Assembly: GCA_034667405.1 (NCBI GenBank)
Contig: JAXDJX010000006.1
Coordinates: 27,075 to 91,074 of the forward strand
From: JANXVR01 sp034667405
GTDB lineage: Bacteria > Actinomycetota > UBA4738 > HRBIN12
Length of the DNA stretch: 64,000 nucleotides
Direction: 5' to 3'
Part shown: one piece after another, positions 25,779 to 34,682 of the stretch
How the letters are laid out: each line of letters opens with the position of its first letter
Numbering within the stretch: position 1 is the stretch's first letter
Made by a program: the position numbers and the translations under genes
Notes under the pieces: generated by a model
Told to the model about the DNA's origin: nothing
Database searches by the model: none
The model's input: only the letters and a program-made list of their open reading frames with translations

Positions 25779-27142
25779 GTGCAGGCGGCTCATCACGTCC
25801 TCGTCCGGGTTCGGCCACCTCATCGTTGCCGGAAGGGCCCCCATCCCCGCGCGTCAAGGTGCTCCATGTGATCACGCGGTTCTCGGCCGGCGCCGGCGGC
25901 AACACGCTCGTCTCGGCGGCCGGTATGGATCCGGCTCGCTACGACGTGTGGATCGCAGGATGCGCGGGTGGCGAACTCTGGGCCCGCGCGGAGACGGCGG
26001 GCGTGCGAACGTTCGTCGTTCCTCATCTTCGCCATGAGCCGGCGCCGCTCGACGACATGCGCGCGCTCACTGAGCTTGCCGCGCTGATGCGGCGGGAGCA
26101 GTTCACCATCGTTCACGTCCATTCGGCGAAGGCCGGATTCCTGGGTCGGGCGGCAGCCCGTCTCGCCGGCGTGCCGGTCGTCATCTATTCGCTCCACGGC
26201 CGCGATCCGTGGTGGCCCGACGAACGCGGCGGCTCGCCGTCTTCCGCGCGCTCGACGATGTCCCCGCTCCGCCGGACGGCGTTCCTTGCGCTCGAACGAT
26301 CTCTGCGCGGCTGGACCGACGCGTTCGTCGCGGTCGCTCCTCGGGTCGCGCGAAACGCGATCGAGGCACGGGTCGCTCGGCCGGGATCGGTTCGCGTCGC
26401 GTTCTCCGCCGTCGAGCTGGACGACATCCCGCAAACCGCTGACCCTGACGTTCGGACGGAACTCGGTATCGGCGAGGACGTGCCGCTCATCGGAACGGTG
26501 GGGCGGATCGACGCGCAGAAGGCACCGTTGGACTTCGTCCGCATGGCCTCCGAGGTGCGCCGGGCACATCCGAACGCCGTGTTCGTGATGGTGGGTGAAG
26601 GGTCGATGCAGCCGGAGGCTGCGGCCGAAGCCGCCCTTCTGGGCCTCGAGATCCGCTTCCTCGGCCACCGTAGCGACGCCCCGCGGATCGCGTCGGCGTT
26701 CGACGTGTTCGTCATCTCCTCTCTCTACGAAGGGGTGGGACGCGCCGTGACCGAGGCTATGGCGGCCGGGCGACCGGTGGTCTCGACCGCCGTCGACGGG
26801 ATCGTCGACGTCATCGACTCCGGCGTCACAGGGCTGCTCGCTGAACCTGGGTATCCCGACGGGCTCGCGGAGCGCGTCGTGTGGATGCTCGACCATCCCG
26901 CGGCGGCGGCCGCGATGGGCCACCGCGCCCGTGCAAAGGTCCGCGCGATGTTCGCTCCGGCGACGATGTGCGCGGTCCTGGATGAGCTCTACTGCAGGAG
27001 CCTCGGCTTGCCCGTCCCGCCGGTGACCGATGAAGAGCCTGAGGTTGAAGATCCGGCCGAAGCGATCCGCCTCCGCAGGCTGCCGTCTGTAACCGCGCTG
27101 ACCCCCCGGGCCGCGAGCACGGAAGGCACGCCCCGTGGTTGA
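25775..27142 (+). CDS. Glycosyltransferase family 4
   Basis: A 455-residue GT-B glycosyltransferase. The N-terminal half has VLHVITRFSAGAGGN and the acceptor-side helix with HVHSAKAGFLGRAAAR. The C-terminal half has GTVGRIDAQKAPLDFV and the E-x7-E motif in SLYEGVGRAVTEAMAAGRPVV, which binds the nucleotide sugar. It probably adds one residue of the repeat unit on the cytoplasmic face. It overlaps the epimerase stop by 4 nt (ATGA) and the next gene by 8 nt. It is the only clear non-priming glycosyltransferase in the operon. Confidence 0.93.
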   Translation: MSAGGSSRPRPGSATSSLPEGPPSPRVKVLHVITRFSAGAGGNTLVSAAGMDPARYDVWIAGCAGGELWARAETAGVRTFVVPHLRHEPAPLDDMRALTELAALMRREQFTIVHVHSAKAGFLGRAAARLAGVPVVIYSLHGRDPWWPDERGGSPSSARSTMSPLRRTAFLALERSLRGWTDAFVAVAPRVARNAIEARVARPGSVRVAFSAVELDDIPQTADPDVRTELGIGEDVPLIGTVGRIDAQKAPLDFVRMASEVRRAHPNAVFVMVGEGSMQPEAAAEAALLGLEIRFLGHRSDAPRIASAFDVFVISSLYEGVGRAVTEAMAAGRPVVSTAVDGIVDVIDSGVTGLLAEPGYPDGLAERVVWMLDHPAAAAAMGHRARAKVRAMFAPATMCAVLDELYCRSLGLPVPPVTDEEPEVEDPAEAIRLRRLPSVTALTPRAASTEGTPRG

Positions 27143-27776
27143 CGTCGACGCGCGTCCACTGAACTGGCGCTTCGTCGTTCCGTCCATACCGGAACGCGTT
27201 CTGCTACTGGGCCCCGCCGGCATCGCTCCAGGCGGCAGTGGCCCAGTGTCCGCCGTCGAGCCCACCCGGGACGCCGCGGCCCTTGGCGAAGCGCTTGACG
27301 AGGCCCCCTACGGCGCGATCGCAGCGTCGGATCTCGACGGATGGGCGCGGTTGAACGGCGCCGCCAGCCCCCGGGCGTTCCTCCAGCGGTTGGCCGATGC
27401 CGTGACGCCGGATGGGTGGCTCTACCTGACCGTTCCGAACAAGCTGTACCCCCGGCGCCCCGCCGCGCGAGGTTCCATGACGCTCGCCGGATGCACCCGT
27501 GCGCTGGAGGCCGCCGGATTCGCGGAGCTGGAGACCTACGTCCTGCTCCCCGACGAACAAGCGCCCGCCTACCTGGTCTCCACTGGCGATCGATTCGCCT
27601 TGGATCATTTCCTTCGTAGGTTGTTCCTGCCCTATGTGCCCGGTGACGGGTGGAAGAGCCGAACGGAACGCCGTGCACTGGCCGGCATGCAGCGGCTGGC
27701 GCTGCATGCGCCACACGGCATGCGGGTGGCGCTCGCGCCGGGGTACGGGATCGTCGCGAGGAAGGCCGTCCGATGA
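27135..27776 (+). CDS. Hypothetical protein, methyltransferase-like fold
   Basis: A 213-residue protein resembling the back half of a class I SAM-dependent methyltransferase: LADAVTPDGWLYLTVPN fits the strand 5/strand 4 region, ALEAAGFAELETYVLLPDE the C-terminal strands. The N-terminal SAM site is weak: the usual GxGxG glycine loop is replaced by LLLGPAGIAPGG. It may be a degenerate or unusual enzyme. It starts with GTG inside the GT4 gene and overlaps the phosphotransferase by 4 nt, which marks it as part of the operon. Confidence 0.6.
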   Translation: MVDVDARPLNWRFVVPSIPERVLLLGPAGIAPGGSGPVSAVEPTRDAAALGEALDEAPYGAIAASDLDGWARLNGAASPRAFLQRLADAVTPDGWLYLTVPNKLYPRRPAARGSMTLAGCTRALEAAGFAELETYVLLPDEQAPAYLVSTGDRFALDHFLRRLFLPYVPGDGWKSRTERRALAGMQRLALHAPHGMRVALAPGYGIVARKAVR

Positions 27777-28882
27777 TCGACGCCTTGAGATCATGGCTTG
27801 CCGAACGCGCCCCGGAAGCATTGGGTGAACCCCACCTGCAAGGAGGGTCCATCGTCCTGGGCGGAGACCGCCACCCCGACGCCAAGGTCACCGTCTTGCT
27901 CTTCGACAACCAGGGCGCTCCTGCCGTGGCCGCGAAGATGGCGCGCGGCGGCTCGATCGGCGCGACCGCGCTCACCGCCGAATATGGGGCGCTGCTTCGG
28001 TTGCACGCCGCGCTTGGGTCCGCCGGCGCGGGCCTTGGCCTCCCTCGGCCGCTCGCGTTCGGCGAGGTTGGAGGGCGGCTGGTGCTGGCCGAGACGGTCG
28101 TGGCCGGCGCCCCACTGACTACGCGTTACTACCAGCGCGGCCACGTGACGGAGCCCGGCGCGGTGGACGCCGACCTGGAGATGGTCGCCACGTGGCTTCG
28201 ACGATTCCGGGCCGACTCGAACGCCGGGACAGTCCCGCTGGACGCCTCCACGTTCGATGAATGGGTCGCTTCGGTGTTCCTTCGGTTCGCGGATACGTTC
28301 GGATGGGGCCCTGAGCTGGAAGACCTGCTGCGTGATGTCCGCGAGCGCGCACGCGACCTGATGGGGTATCCGATCCCCGTCGGAGGATCGCACGGCGACC
28401 TCGCCATCGCGAACGTGCTCGTCGATGGAGACCACGTGAGTGGGGTCGTCGATTGGGAACTGGGCGCCATCGGCGCGCCCCCGTTCGCCGACATCTATAA
28501 GTTCCCGCTGTCCTACGGTGCGTTCCTCGATCGTGCTGCACCGGCCGGCAGCGGCGTCGTGAGCGGACATCCGGGGCGCCACGAGATCGGCGTTCATTGG
28601 TCCCGATACGGGGACTGGCCGAACCTCATCGGGTTCGCCTACGCGTTCTTCGGCCAAGGGTGGTTCCCTGACCGCATCCGGTCGTTCGTTTCCGGAGAGT
28701 TGGCCGACCTGGGCCTGCCCGGTTCCATCAACGCCGTGTTCTTCCCAGCCTTCCTGGCGCACCAGGCGATGGTTCTTCCCGACCCGGTCTATCGCGAGGG
28801 GTACCGACGGGTCCTGGAAGGCTTCGCGGCCGAACGCGCCCACTCCTGGCTGTGGCAGGCCGACGCGGGGGTGGCCTCCTGA
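27773..28882 (+). CDS. APH/ChoK-family phosphotransferase
   Basis: A 369-residue protein-kinase-like fold phosphotransferase. The catalytic loop GGSHGDLAIANVLVDG and the metal-binding VVDWE match aminoglycoside phosphotransferase/choline kinase families, and AAKMARGG is the ATP-site lysine region. In a glycan cluster it could phosphorylate a sugar, an alcohol or a lipid carrier; antibiotic resistance is unlikely in this context. The ATG overlaps the methyltransferase-like stop (ATGA). Confidence 0.8.
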   Translation: MIDALRSWLAERAPEALGEPHLQGGSIVLGGDRHPDAKVTVLLFDNQGAPAVAAKMARGGSIGATALTAEYGALLRLHAALGSAGAGLGLPRPLAFGEVGGRLVLAETVVAGAPLTTRYYQRGHVTEPGAVDADLEMVATWLRRFRADSNAGTVPLDASTFDEWVASVFLRFADTFGWGPELEDLLRDVRERARDLMGYPIPVGGSHGDLAIANVLVDGDHVSGVVDWELGAIGAPPFADIYKFPLSYGAFLDRAAPAGSGVVSGHPGRHEIGVHWSRYGDWPNLIGFAYAFFGQGWFPDRIRSFVSGELADLGLPGSINAVFFPAFLAHQAMVLPDPVYREGYRRVLEGFAAERAHSWLWQADAGVAS

Positions 28883-30246
28883 TGCGGGTTCTCTCTCGTC
28901 TGACCGGTCCCGTGACGTCCAACCTCGCGGCCAGGATCGGGGCGCTCGGCTCTCTGACCGGTGCGAGCATCCTCGTTGCCCATATCGGCGGCCCCTCCGG
29001 TGTCGGGGTCTTCGTCCTGCTTCGCGTCCTCCCTTGGCTTACCGGGATGCTCTTGAGCGGCGGGATCTACGGCGCGGCTCCGTACTTCCTAGGGGGGGAG
29101 CGACGGCTCGAACCTCGGTTCCGCAGCACGATCGCCGCGATCGCGCTGGTTTCGGGCTTCGTCGGCGTCTTGGCGTGGTTGATCATCTCGCCGCTCGTGA
29201 ACCACTTCTTCTTCCCCCGACTTTCGCTCGCGCTCGTGGCGCTCGCGGCGATCACCGTCTTCACCCAGGTCCTCGAGTCGACCGGCAAGGCGTGCTCTCA
29301 GGGGCTTCCCGACCTACCCGGCGCGAACCGCGTGATCTTCCTCGAGGAGTTCGTCTTCTTGCCGGCGTTCTGGCTCTACCACGCGGCCGGCGTGACGATC
29401 TTCCCGGCCGTGGTCCTCGGACTCGCCACCGGCGACTTCGTCACCTTGTCCACGGCGTGGTTCCGGCTCTACCGCAAGGGGTTCTTCCGGGGAGCCGGCC
29501 GGCCGAGCGTGCCGTTGGCGAAGCGGATCATCTCCTTCGGTTTCCGTGCGCAGCTCAGCAGCATCATCCTGCTCCTCAACGGACGCCTGGACTTCGTGAT
29601 CGTCGGCGCCATCGTGGGTCTTCCTTCGCTCGGCGTCTACGCCGTCGCGTCGCGGTTCGCCGAGCTGCTTCGTCTTCCGTCCTTGGCGATCAACTATGTC
29701 TTGTACCCGACGTTCGCGCATCAGAGCGAGCACGAGGCGGTATCCACCGCGCGGCAATGGATACGCAAGGTCGGGTGGGTCCCACTGGCGATGGTCGTGC
29801 CCCTCGCGGTCGCCGCGCACTGGCTCCTGCCCGCCCTCTACGGTGCCGAGTTCAGCGCCGCGGTCCGGCCGGCGTGGGTCCTGCTCATCGGGCTCGCGGG
29901 CAGCGGGGTCTGGGGCATCGTCTCCGCGTTCCTCTACGGCGTCGGGCGCCCGGGTTCGAACTCCATCGCTCTTGGGAGCGGACTCGTCATGACGGTCCTG
30001 CTCGACGTCACCCTCATCCCGGTGTTCGGGGTGATGGGGGCCGCGGCGGCGTCCACCGCCGCCTACCTGACCACGACCGCCGTGCTCGTGCTGTTCTTCC
30101 GCCGCATCGCATCCGGCCGAGCCGGGCCGGTGCATCACGGGAACCCCCTTCCGACCGGTGACGACGGCGCGGATCCGGGGTCAAACGCCACGGAGACCGT
30201 TCCCCTTCAACGAGACATCGACGAACTTCTGGAGGTAGAGGGATGA
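28882..30246 (+). CDS. Wzx-like polysaccharide flippase
   Basis: A 454-residue membrane protein with about 12-14 hydrophobic helices of the MOP/PST superfamily, including FGFRAQLSSIILLLNGRLDFVIVGAIVG, a typical mid-protein segment of Wzx flippases. It should move the lipid-linked repeat unit across the membrane for the Wzy-like polymerase. A charged C-terminal tail (~30 residues) extends beyond the last helix. The ATG overlaps the preceding stop by 1 nt, and the PIG-L gene starts 4 nt before its stop. Confidence 0.9.
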   Translation: MRVLSRLTGPVTSNLAARIGALGSLTGASILVAHIGGPSGVGVFVLLRVLPWLTGMLLSGGIYGAAPYFLGGERRLEPRFRSTIAAIALVSGFVGVLAWLIISPLVNHFFFPRLSLALVALAAITVFTQVLESTGKACSQGLPDLPGANRVIFLEEFVFLPAFWLYHAAGVTIFPAVVLGLATGDFVTLSTAWFRLYRKGFFRGAGRPSVPLAKRIISFGFRAQLSSIILLLNGRLDFVIVGAIVGLPSLGVYAVASRFAELLRLPSLAINYVLYPTFAHQSEHEAVSTARQWIRKVGWVPLAMVVPLAVAAHWLLPALYGAEFSAAVRPAWVLLIGLAGSGVWGIVSAFLYGVGRPGSNSIALGSGLVMTVLLDVTLIPVFGVMGAAAASTAAYLTTTAVLVLFFRRIASGRAGPVHHGNPLPTGDDGADPGSNATETVPLQRDIDELLEVEG

Positions 30247-30944
30247 AGATCTTGACCGTAGTCGCCCATCCGGACGACGAGACGCTCGGTGCCGGCGGCA
30301 CCATGGCGAGATACGCGGCCGAGGGGCACGACGTGATGGTGCTCATCGTCACCGACGGCGTCGGCGCGCGTCACGACCGGTTCGAACAACAACGTCTGTG
30401 CGCGATCCGCGCGTGTGAGGTTCTGGGCGTCACCAACGTGTCGCTTGCGGGACTCCCCGACCAGCGACTCGACGGGATGGCGCTCCTGGACGTTGTCGCT
30501 CCGATCGAGAAGGCGGTGTCGGAGTTCCGTCCAGACGTGCTCCTCACTCACTACATGGAGGACGTCAACCAGGATCATCGCGCGGTGTTCAGCGCGTCGA
30601 TGATCGCGGCACGGCCCACACCCGGTAGCAGCGTGCGCCGATTCCTCTGCTTCGAGACGGCATCGTCCACCGAGTGGGCGCCTCCGTTCCCGGGGACGAC
30701 CTTCGCTCCGAACGTCTTCGTCGACATCAGCGAGACGCTCGAGACGAAGCTCGCAGCGATGAGCTGCTACGGCGACACCTTCGAGAGCGAGATCAAGCAG
30801 TACCCACATCCCCGGTCGCTGGCGGCCCTGGATCTCTACGCACGCCATCGCGGAGTCATGAACGGCGTCCACGCAGCAGAGGCGTTCATGCAGGTGCGTC
30901 ACGTGGTGCACGTGGACGCGCGGGAGGAGCTCGTCGGCCTGTGA
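30243..30944 (+). CDS. PIG-L-family deacetylase
   Basis: A 233-residue zinc enzyme of the PIG-L/LmbE family, with the N-terminal metal motif AHPDDE (residues 8-13) and a later HYMEDVNQDHRAV histidine pair. Members remove N-acetyl groups from GlcNAc-type sugars (GPI, mycothiol and glycan pathways). Here it likely deacetylates an amino sugar of the glycan or a lipid-linked sugar. Mycothiol MshB is a related alternative, but the operon context favours the glycan. Confidence 0.9.
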   Translation: MKILTVVAHPDDETLGAGGTMARYAAEGHDVMVLIVTDGVGARHDRFEQQRLCAIRACEVLGVTNVSLAGLPDQRLDGMALLDVVAPIEKAVSEFRPDVLLTHYMEDVNQDHRAVFSASMIAARPTPGSSVRRFLCFETASSTEWAPPFPGTTFAPNVFVDISETLETKLAAMSCYGDTFESEIKQYPHPRSLAALDLYARHRGVMNGVHAAEAFMQVRHVVHVDAREELVGL

Positions 30945-31549
30945 ACCGGTTCGCGAAGCGTTCGTTCGATGTAGTGGTGGCCACCGTCGGTGTGGTCCTG
31001 CTCTCGCCCGTCATGCTCGCGATAGCCATGGCGATCCGAATCGACTCCGGGGCACCCGTCTTCTTCCGTCAGGAACGCGTCGGACGGGCCGGACGGCGGT
31101 TCAAGATCTGGAAGTTCCGCACGATGGTGGTTGGGGCACATCGGATGTCGGCGAACGTGAGCGCCCTCGGCGATCCGCGCGTCACGCGAGTGGGAGCGTG
31201 GCTGCGGCGCACGTACTTGGACGAGTTGCCCCAGCTCTTCAACGTCATCGTTGGCGACATGAGCATGGTCGGACCCCGTCCGGAGACCCCCGAGTTCGTG
31301 GAGTACTACACGGCGCAGGAACGCGATCTGCTGTCGATCCGTCCCGGCATCGCCGGTCCGTCGACACTCGGTTTCATGGATGAGGCCGAGATCCTGGCAT
31401 CGGTCGGCAACGCCGAGGCGTACTACGTCGATCGGATCCTCCACGACCGCGCTGCGCTGGATCTCACGTACGTGCATCGGCACACGCTGCCAGGAGATGT
31501 CTCGCTCTTGGTGCGACAGTTGGGCGAGATCGTGTTGGGGAGGGACTGA
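30941..31549 (+). CDS. Priming sugar transferase (bacterial sugar transferase, WbaP/PglC type)
   Basis: A 202-residue monotopic/polytopic phosphoglycosyl transferase. One N-terminal hydrophobic helix (~10-30) is followed by FKIWKFRTMV, the catalytic-site region YLDELPQLFNV and GDMSMVGPRPE. It attaches the first sugar phosphate to undecaprenyl phosphate. The GTG start overlaps the PIG-L stop (GTGA). The size fits the short PglC-like form rather than long WbaP with extra helices. Confidence 0.93.
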   Translation: MNRFAKRSFDVVVATVGVVLLSPVMLAIAMAIRIDSGAPVFFRQERVGRAGRRFKIWKFRTMVVGAHRMSANVSALGDPRVTRVGAWLRRTYLDELPQLFNVIVGDMSMVGPRPETPEFVEYYTAQERDLLSIRPGIAGPSTLGFMDEAEILASVGNAEAYYVDRILHDRAALDLTYVHRHTLPGDVSLLVRQLGEIVLGRD

Positions 31550-32611
31550 ATGGACACCGAGATCGCTCCGGCCCCCGCCACCGGCACCGGCACCGTCGAG
31601 ATCGTCGAATGGCAGGACGGGGCCGCGTGGGACCGCTTCGTGGATGCGGCCGCCGACGGCACGATCGCCCATCGGTGGGCGTGGCGCGACATCGTCCAGC
31701 GTTCCTACGGCCTGGAGACGCACATGCTGGCCGCGGTCCAGAGCACTGCACTTCGGGGTGTCCTACCGCTCGTCGTCCATCGGAGCCGGCTGTTCGGACG
31801 CCACGTGGTATCGATGCCGTTCCTCGACGTGGGTGGGCTCTGCACGAACCGTGACGACGCGATCGACGCGTCCCTGCTCGGCGCGGCGCAGGCGATCGCC
31901 GACCGGGAGCGCGCGGTGCTCGAGTTGCGACACCTCACCGACCGACCGCTCGGTCTTCCGAGGACCACCGAGAAGGTCACTATGCGCCTCCCGTTGCCCG
32001 GCGATGCCGACGAACTCTTCGCCTCGCTGCCCTCCAACCGGCGCGGTCAGGTCCGCAAAGCGGGCAGGGCCGGGCTCGAGACCAGCTTCCACGGCCCGGA
32101 GGCCGTCGGTGACTTCTACCGGGTGCTCGCGGAGAACATGCGGGACCTTGGCTCGCCGGTCCACAAGCGCTCGTTCTTCCAAGAGTTGGCCGAGGGTCTG
32201 GGCGAGCGGTGCGAACTCGCCCTGGTGCGCGAAGGCGCCAAGGTCCTGGGCGCGGGGATCGTGCTCTACGACCGAGAGCTCGCCGTGGTGCCCTGGTCAT
32301 CCTCCCTCCGCGAAGCGTTCAAGCTGGCGCCGAACCAACTCCTCTATTGGGAGTCCATGCGCCGAGCCATCGAACGCGGTGCGACAACGTTCGACTTCGG
32401 GCGGTCTTCCGTCGGGTCGGGGACCTTCGTCTCCAAGCGTGGGTGGGGAACCGAGCCGGTCCAGCTGTATTGGGACTACTACCCCGACAACGAGCAGCCA
32501 CCCGGTGAGGAGATCGCCAGCAAGTCGTGGGCCGTCGACGTCTGGCGACGGTTGCCCCTGCCGGTGGCCACGGCGGTCGGCTCCCGGATACGGAAGGGTA
32601 TCCCGGCCTGA
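31550..32611 (+). CDS. FemAB/GNAT-like acyltransferase
   Basis: A 353-residue protein of the FemAB-related (BioF2-like, PEP-CTERM/XrtA-associated) GNAT group. Family regions include RRGQVRKAGRAGLE, VHKRSFFQELAEGLGERCELALV, and FDFGRSSVGSGTFVSKRGWG near the C-terminus. Such proteins transfer amino-acyl or acyl groups and often sit in exopolysaccharide clusters with VanZ, PIG-L and a priming transferase, as here. The ATG follows the previous stop directly. The substrate is unknown. Confidence 0.82.
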   Translation: MDTEIAPAPATGTGTVEIVEWQDGAAWDRFVDAAADGTIAHRWAWRDIVQRSYGLETHMLAAVQSTALRGVLPLVVHRSRLFGRHVVSMPFLDVGGLCTNRDDAIDASLLGAAQAIADRERAVLELRHLTDRPLGLPRTTEKVTMRLPLPGDADELFASLPSNRRGQVRKAGRAGLETSFHGPEAVGDFYRVLAENMRDLGSPVHKRSFFQELAEGLGERCELALVREGAKVLGAGIVLYDRELAVVPWSSSLREAFKLAPNQLLYWESMRRAIERGATTFDFGRSSVGSGTFVSKRGWGTEPVQLYWDYYPDNEQPPGEEIASKSWAVDVWRRLPLPVATAVGSRIRKGIPA

Positions 32612-33069
32612 TGGGTGGGCCCCTCGCCCGCCGATGGGGAGCACCCGCGTTGGCGGTGGTCGCACTCGTGGCCGTCGTCACGTTGACGCTGGGCCCCGAT
32701 GTCATCGCGGGCCTTGGTTCGGGCGCTCTGGACCGGACCGCGCACGCGGGCGCCTACGCGGGACTCGCAGCCGCTGCACTGCTGGCGCTGCCCCGATCCG
32801 GACGCCGAGGCTCCGGCATCGGCATCGCCCTGTTGGTGGTGATCGGGGTTTGCGCGTTCGGCGGGATCATGGAGGCCATGCAAGGACTCGAACACCGGGA
32901 CGCGGACATCCTGGATGCCGCTGCCAACGCGGCGGGGGCGTTCACGGTGTTCGCGCTCTGGCTCATCGGCCGGGGGACGGGATCGATCTGGTATAGCCGG
33001 CGAGCGGGGGGCTCCCCGAGCGACCCCGGCGATTCAGGCGTGCGCGCTGACCAGGCCCTCGCGGGGTAG
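32611..33069 (+). CDS. VanZ-like membrane protein
   Basis: A 152-residue protein with about four hydrophobic helices (PALAVVALVAVVTLTLG, AGAYAGLAAAALLALP, IGIALLVVIGVCAFGGIMEAMQG, ANAAGAFTVFALWLI). The H/E-rich GGIMEAMQGLEHRDADILDAAANAAGAF is split around ~85-115 and is typical of the VanZ family. VanZ-like proteins often occur in exopolysaccharide clusters; their function is poorly defined. It overlaps the previous stop by 1 nt and the convergent dehydrogenase gene by 36 nt. Confidence 0.82.
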   Translation: MGGPLARRWGAPALAVVALVAVVTLTLGPDVIAGLGSGALDRTAHAGAYAGLAAAALLALPRSGRRGSGIGIALLVVIGVCAFGGIMEAMQGLEHRDADILDAAANAAGAFTVFALWLIGRGTGSIWYSRRAGGSPSDPGDSGVRADQALAG

Positions 33070-34495
33070 CGACCCGATCTGGGGCCGGCCGACCCCCACG
33101 TAGGTGAATCCCGCCGACTCGGCGTGCGCGGGGTCGACGATGTTGCGCCCATCAAGGAGGAGCGGCGTGCGCATGAGGTCGCGCAGCGCGGCAAGATCCA
33201 TCCCGGCGAACTCCGGCCACGCCGTCACGACGACGAGCGCCTCGGCGCCTCGCGCGGCCTCGGTGGCGTCAGCGACAACTTCGACGATGGAGTCGTAGGG
33301 GGCGGGCAGGCTGGTCACGGCCGGGTCGTAGGCGCGCAACCGCACCCCGGCCATCGCCAGGCCCGAGGCGATCTCAAGTGCCGGGGCATCACGCAGGTCG
33401 TCCGTGTTCGGCTTGAACGACAGACCGAGCAATCCGACGCGGCGCCCGACCAAGGTCTTGAGGTGGCGTTGCAGTTGGCGCCGTACCCACCCACGCTGAT
33501 CCCGGTTGATGTCGTTCGCCGCGTGAAGCATCCTCGCCTGGACACCGCGTGTTTCTGCCATGCCCTGCAGCGCAACGATATCCTTCGGGAAGCACGAACC
33601 GCCCCACCCTACGCCGGCGCCCAGGAAATGGGGGCCGATACGCGGGTCCAGGCCGATCGCATGCGCGACCCGGGTGACATCTGCACCCAGTTCCTCCGCG
33701 ATCATGGCGATCTCGTTGATGAACGAGATCCGAACCGCCAGGAATGCGTTCGCCGCATACTTCGTGAGTTCAGCGGTCGCGGGGTCGGTGACGACCACCG
33801 GCACCGCCCCTGGATCCACCGCCGGCGAACCTCCGGTTATCTCCTCGGGCAGCCACGTCGGAACCTGTCGCTGAACGATGGGCTCGTAGGCCCGGAGCAC
33901 GGTGGCCGCGGCGCGATCGGACGTCGACCCGACGACGATACGGTCCGGGAACAGGAAGTCGTGAAGCGCCGTTCCCTCTGCCAAGAACTCCGGGTTCACG
34001 GCGACGGCGAGCGGGTCGGGTCTGCACTCGGCGATGAGCGCCTCGAGGTAGGCAGCGGTCCCCACCGGCGCGGTGCTGCGGCCGACGACGACCGTCGAAG
34101 GCGAGGCGTGGGTGGCCACAGCTCTGGTTGCGGCGATCACCATCGAGGTCTACGCTGCCGTCGGGCCCGTTCGGTGTCCCGACACAGATGAACACCAGGT
34201 CGGCCTGACTCGCCGCCTCCTGGGCCGACGTGTGGAACGACAGCTGGTTCCTCGCTTGCGCGCGTCGCACCAATTCGGGCAAGAACGGTTCGACGAACGG
34301 CACATCGGCGTGACGCAGCGCCTCGATCCGCTCCAGGTCGACGTCTAGAACACGGACCCGATGCCCGACCGATGCGAGGCATGCGGCGGTCACCAACCCG
34401 ACGTGCCCGGCCCCTACGACGGTGATCCGCAGGGGGCGGCCCTCGACCCGCGCATGCCAGCCGTTCACGCCGTTCACGACGCCGTTTGCACCCAT
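33034..34495 (-). pseudogene. UDP-glucose/GDP-mannose dehydrogenase family, interrupted by a frameshift
   Basis: Two frames together make a complete UDP-sugar 6-dehydrogenase, which oxidises UDP-glucose to UDP-glucuronate. The N-terminal part (from ATG 34495) has the NAD fold VVGAGHVGLVTAACLASVGH and ends at ...CVGTPNGPDGSVDL. The rest (33034-34143) continues with MVIAATRAVA and has the active-site cysteine in GGSCFPKD and the C-terminal UDP-binding domain. The break lies at about 34141-34150 (CTCGATGGTG on the coding strand) and fits a 2-nt loss or a 1-nt gain. The rest is intact and well conserved, so a sequencing or assembly error is as likely as a real mutation. Confidence 0.85.
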
Positions 34496-34550
34496 GGCGA
34501 GACCGTACGGGTGGAAGCGCGAGGATGCATGCGCTGAAGTGAGTAACCGA

Positions 34551-34581
34551 CGTACGCCGTAGGGGTGGTACGGAATATCAT
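34551..34581 (+). promoter_or_regulatory. GTAGGGG element and possible -10 upstream of DUF1996 protein 2
   Basis: ACGCCGTAGGGGTGG within 34551-34570 repeats the CGTAGGGG core found before the first DUF1996 gene and the beta-helix gene. TATCAT at 34576-34581 is a possible -10 box. The element lies ~110 nt before the GTG start, so a long leader would follow. The rest of the 34496-34682 gap holds nothing else I can identify. Confidence 0.3.
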
Positions 34582-34682
34582 CCGGTGTGCGTAGATAGAA
34601 CCACGCGTCAGGCAAGAACCGGGCGTAGCCCCCCTGCTCACCCGTCCGTGGCGCCATCCGATCGAGGGTAGGAGTACAGACC

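Noticed and set aside
25820..27265. 481-codon minus-strand frame over the GT4 gene
   Set aside because: Shadow frame; the plus-strand glycosyltransferase has full GT4 motifs and fits the operon overlaps.
27773..28882. Aminoglycoside resistance gene
   Set aside because: The APH fold is present, but the operon context and lack of a resistance-type neighbourhood point to a glycan or lipid substrate.
31380..32996. 538-codon plus-strand frame across the sugar transferase, FemAB and VanZ genes
   Set aside because: Out-of-frame shadow full of Arg, Ser and Thr; the three true genes in other frames have clear domains.
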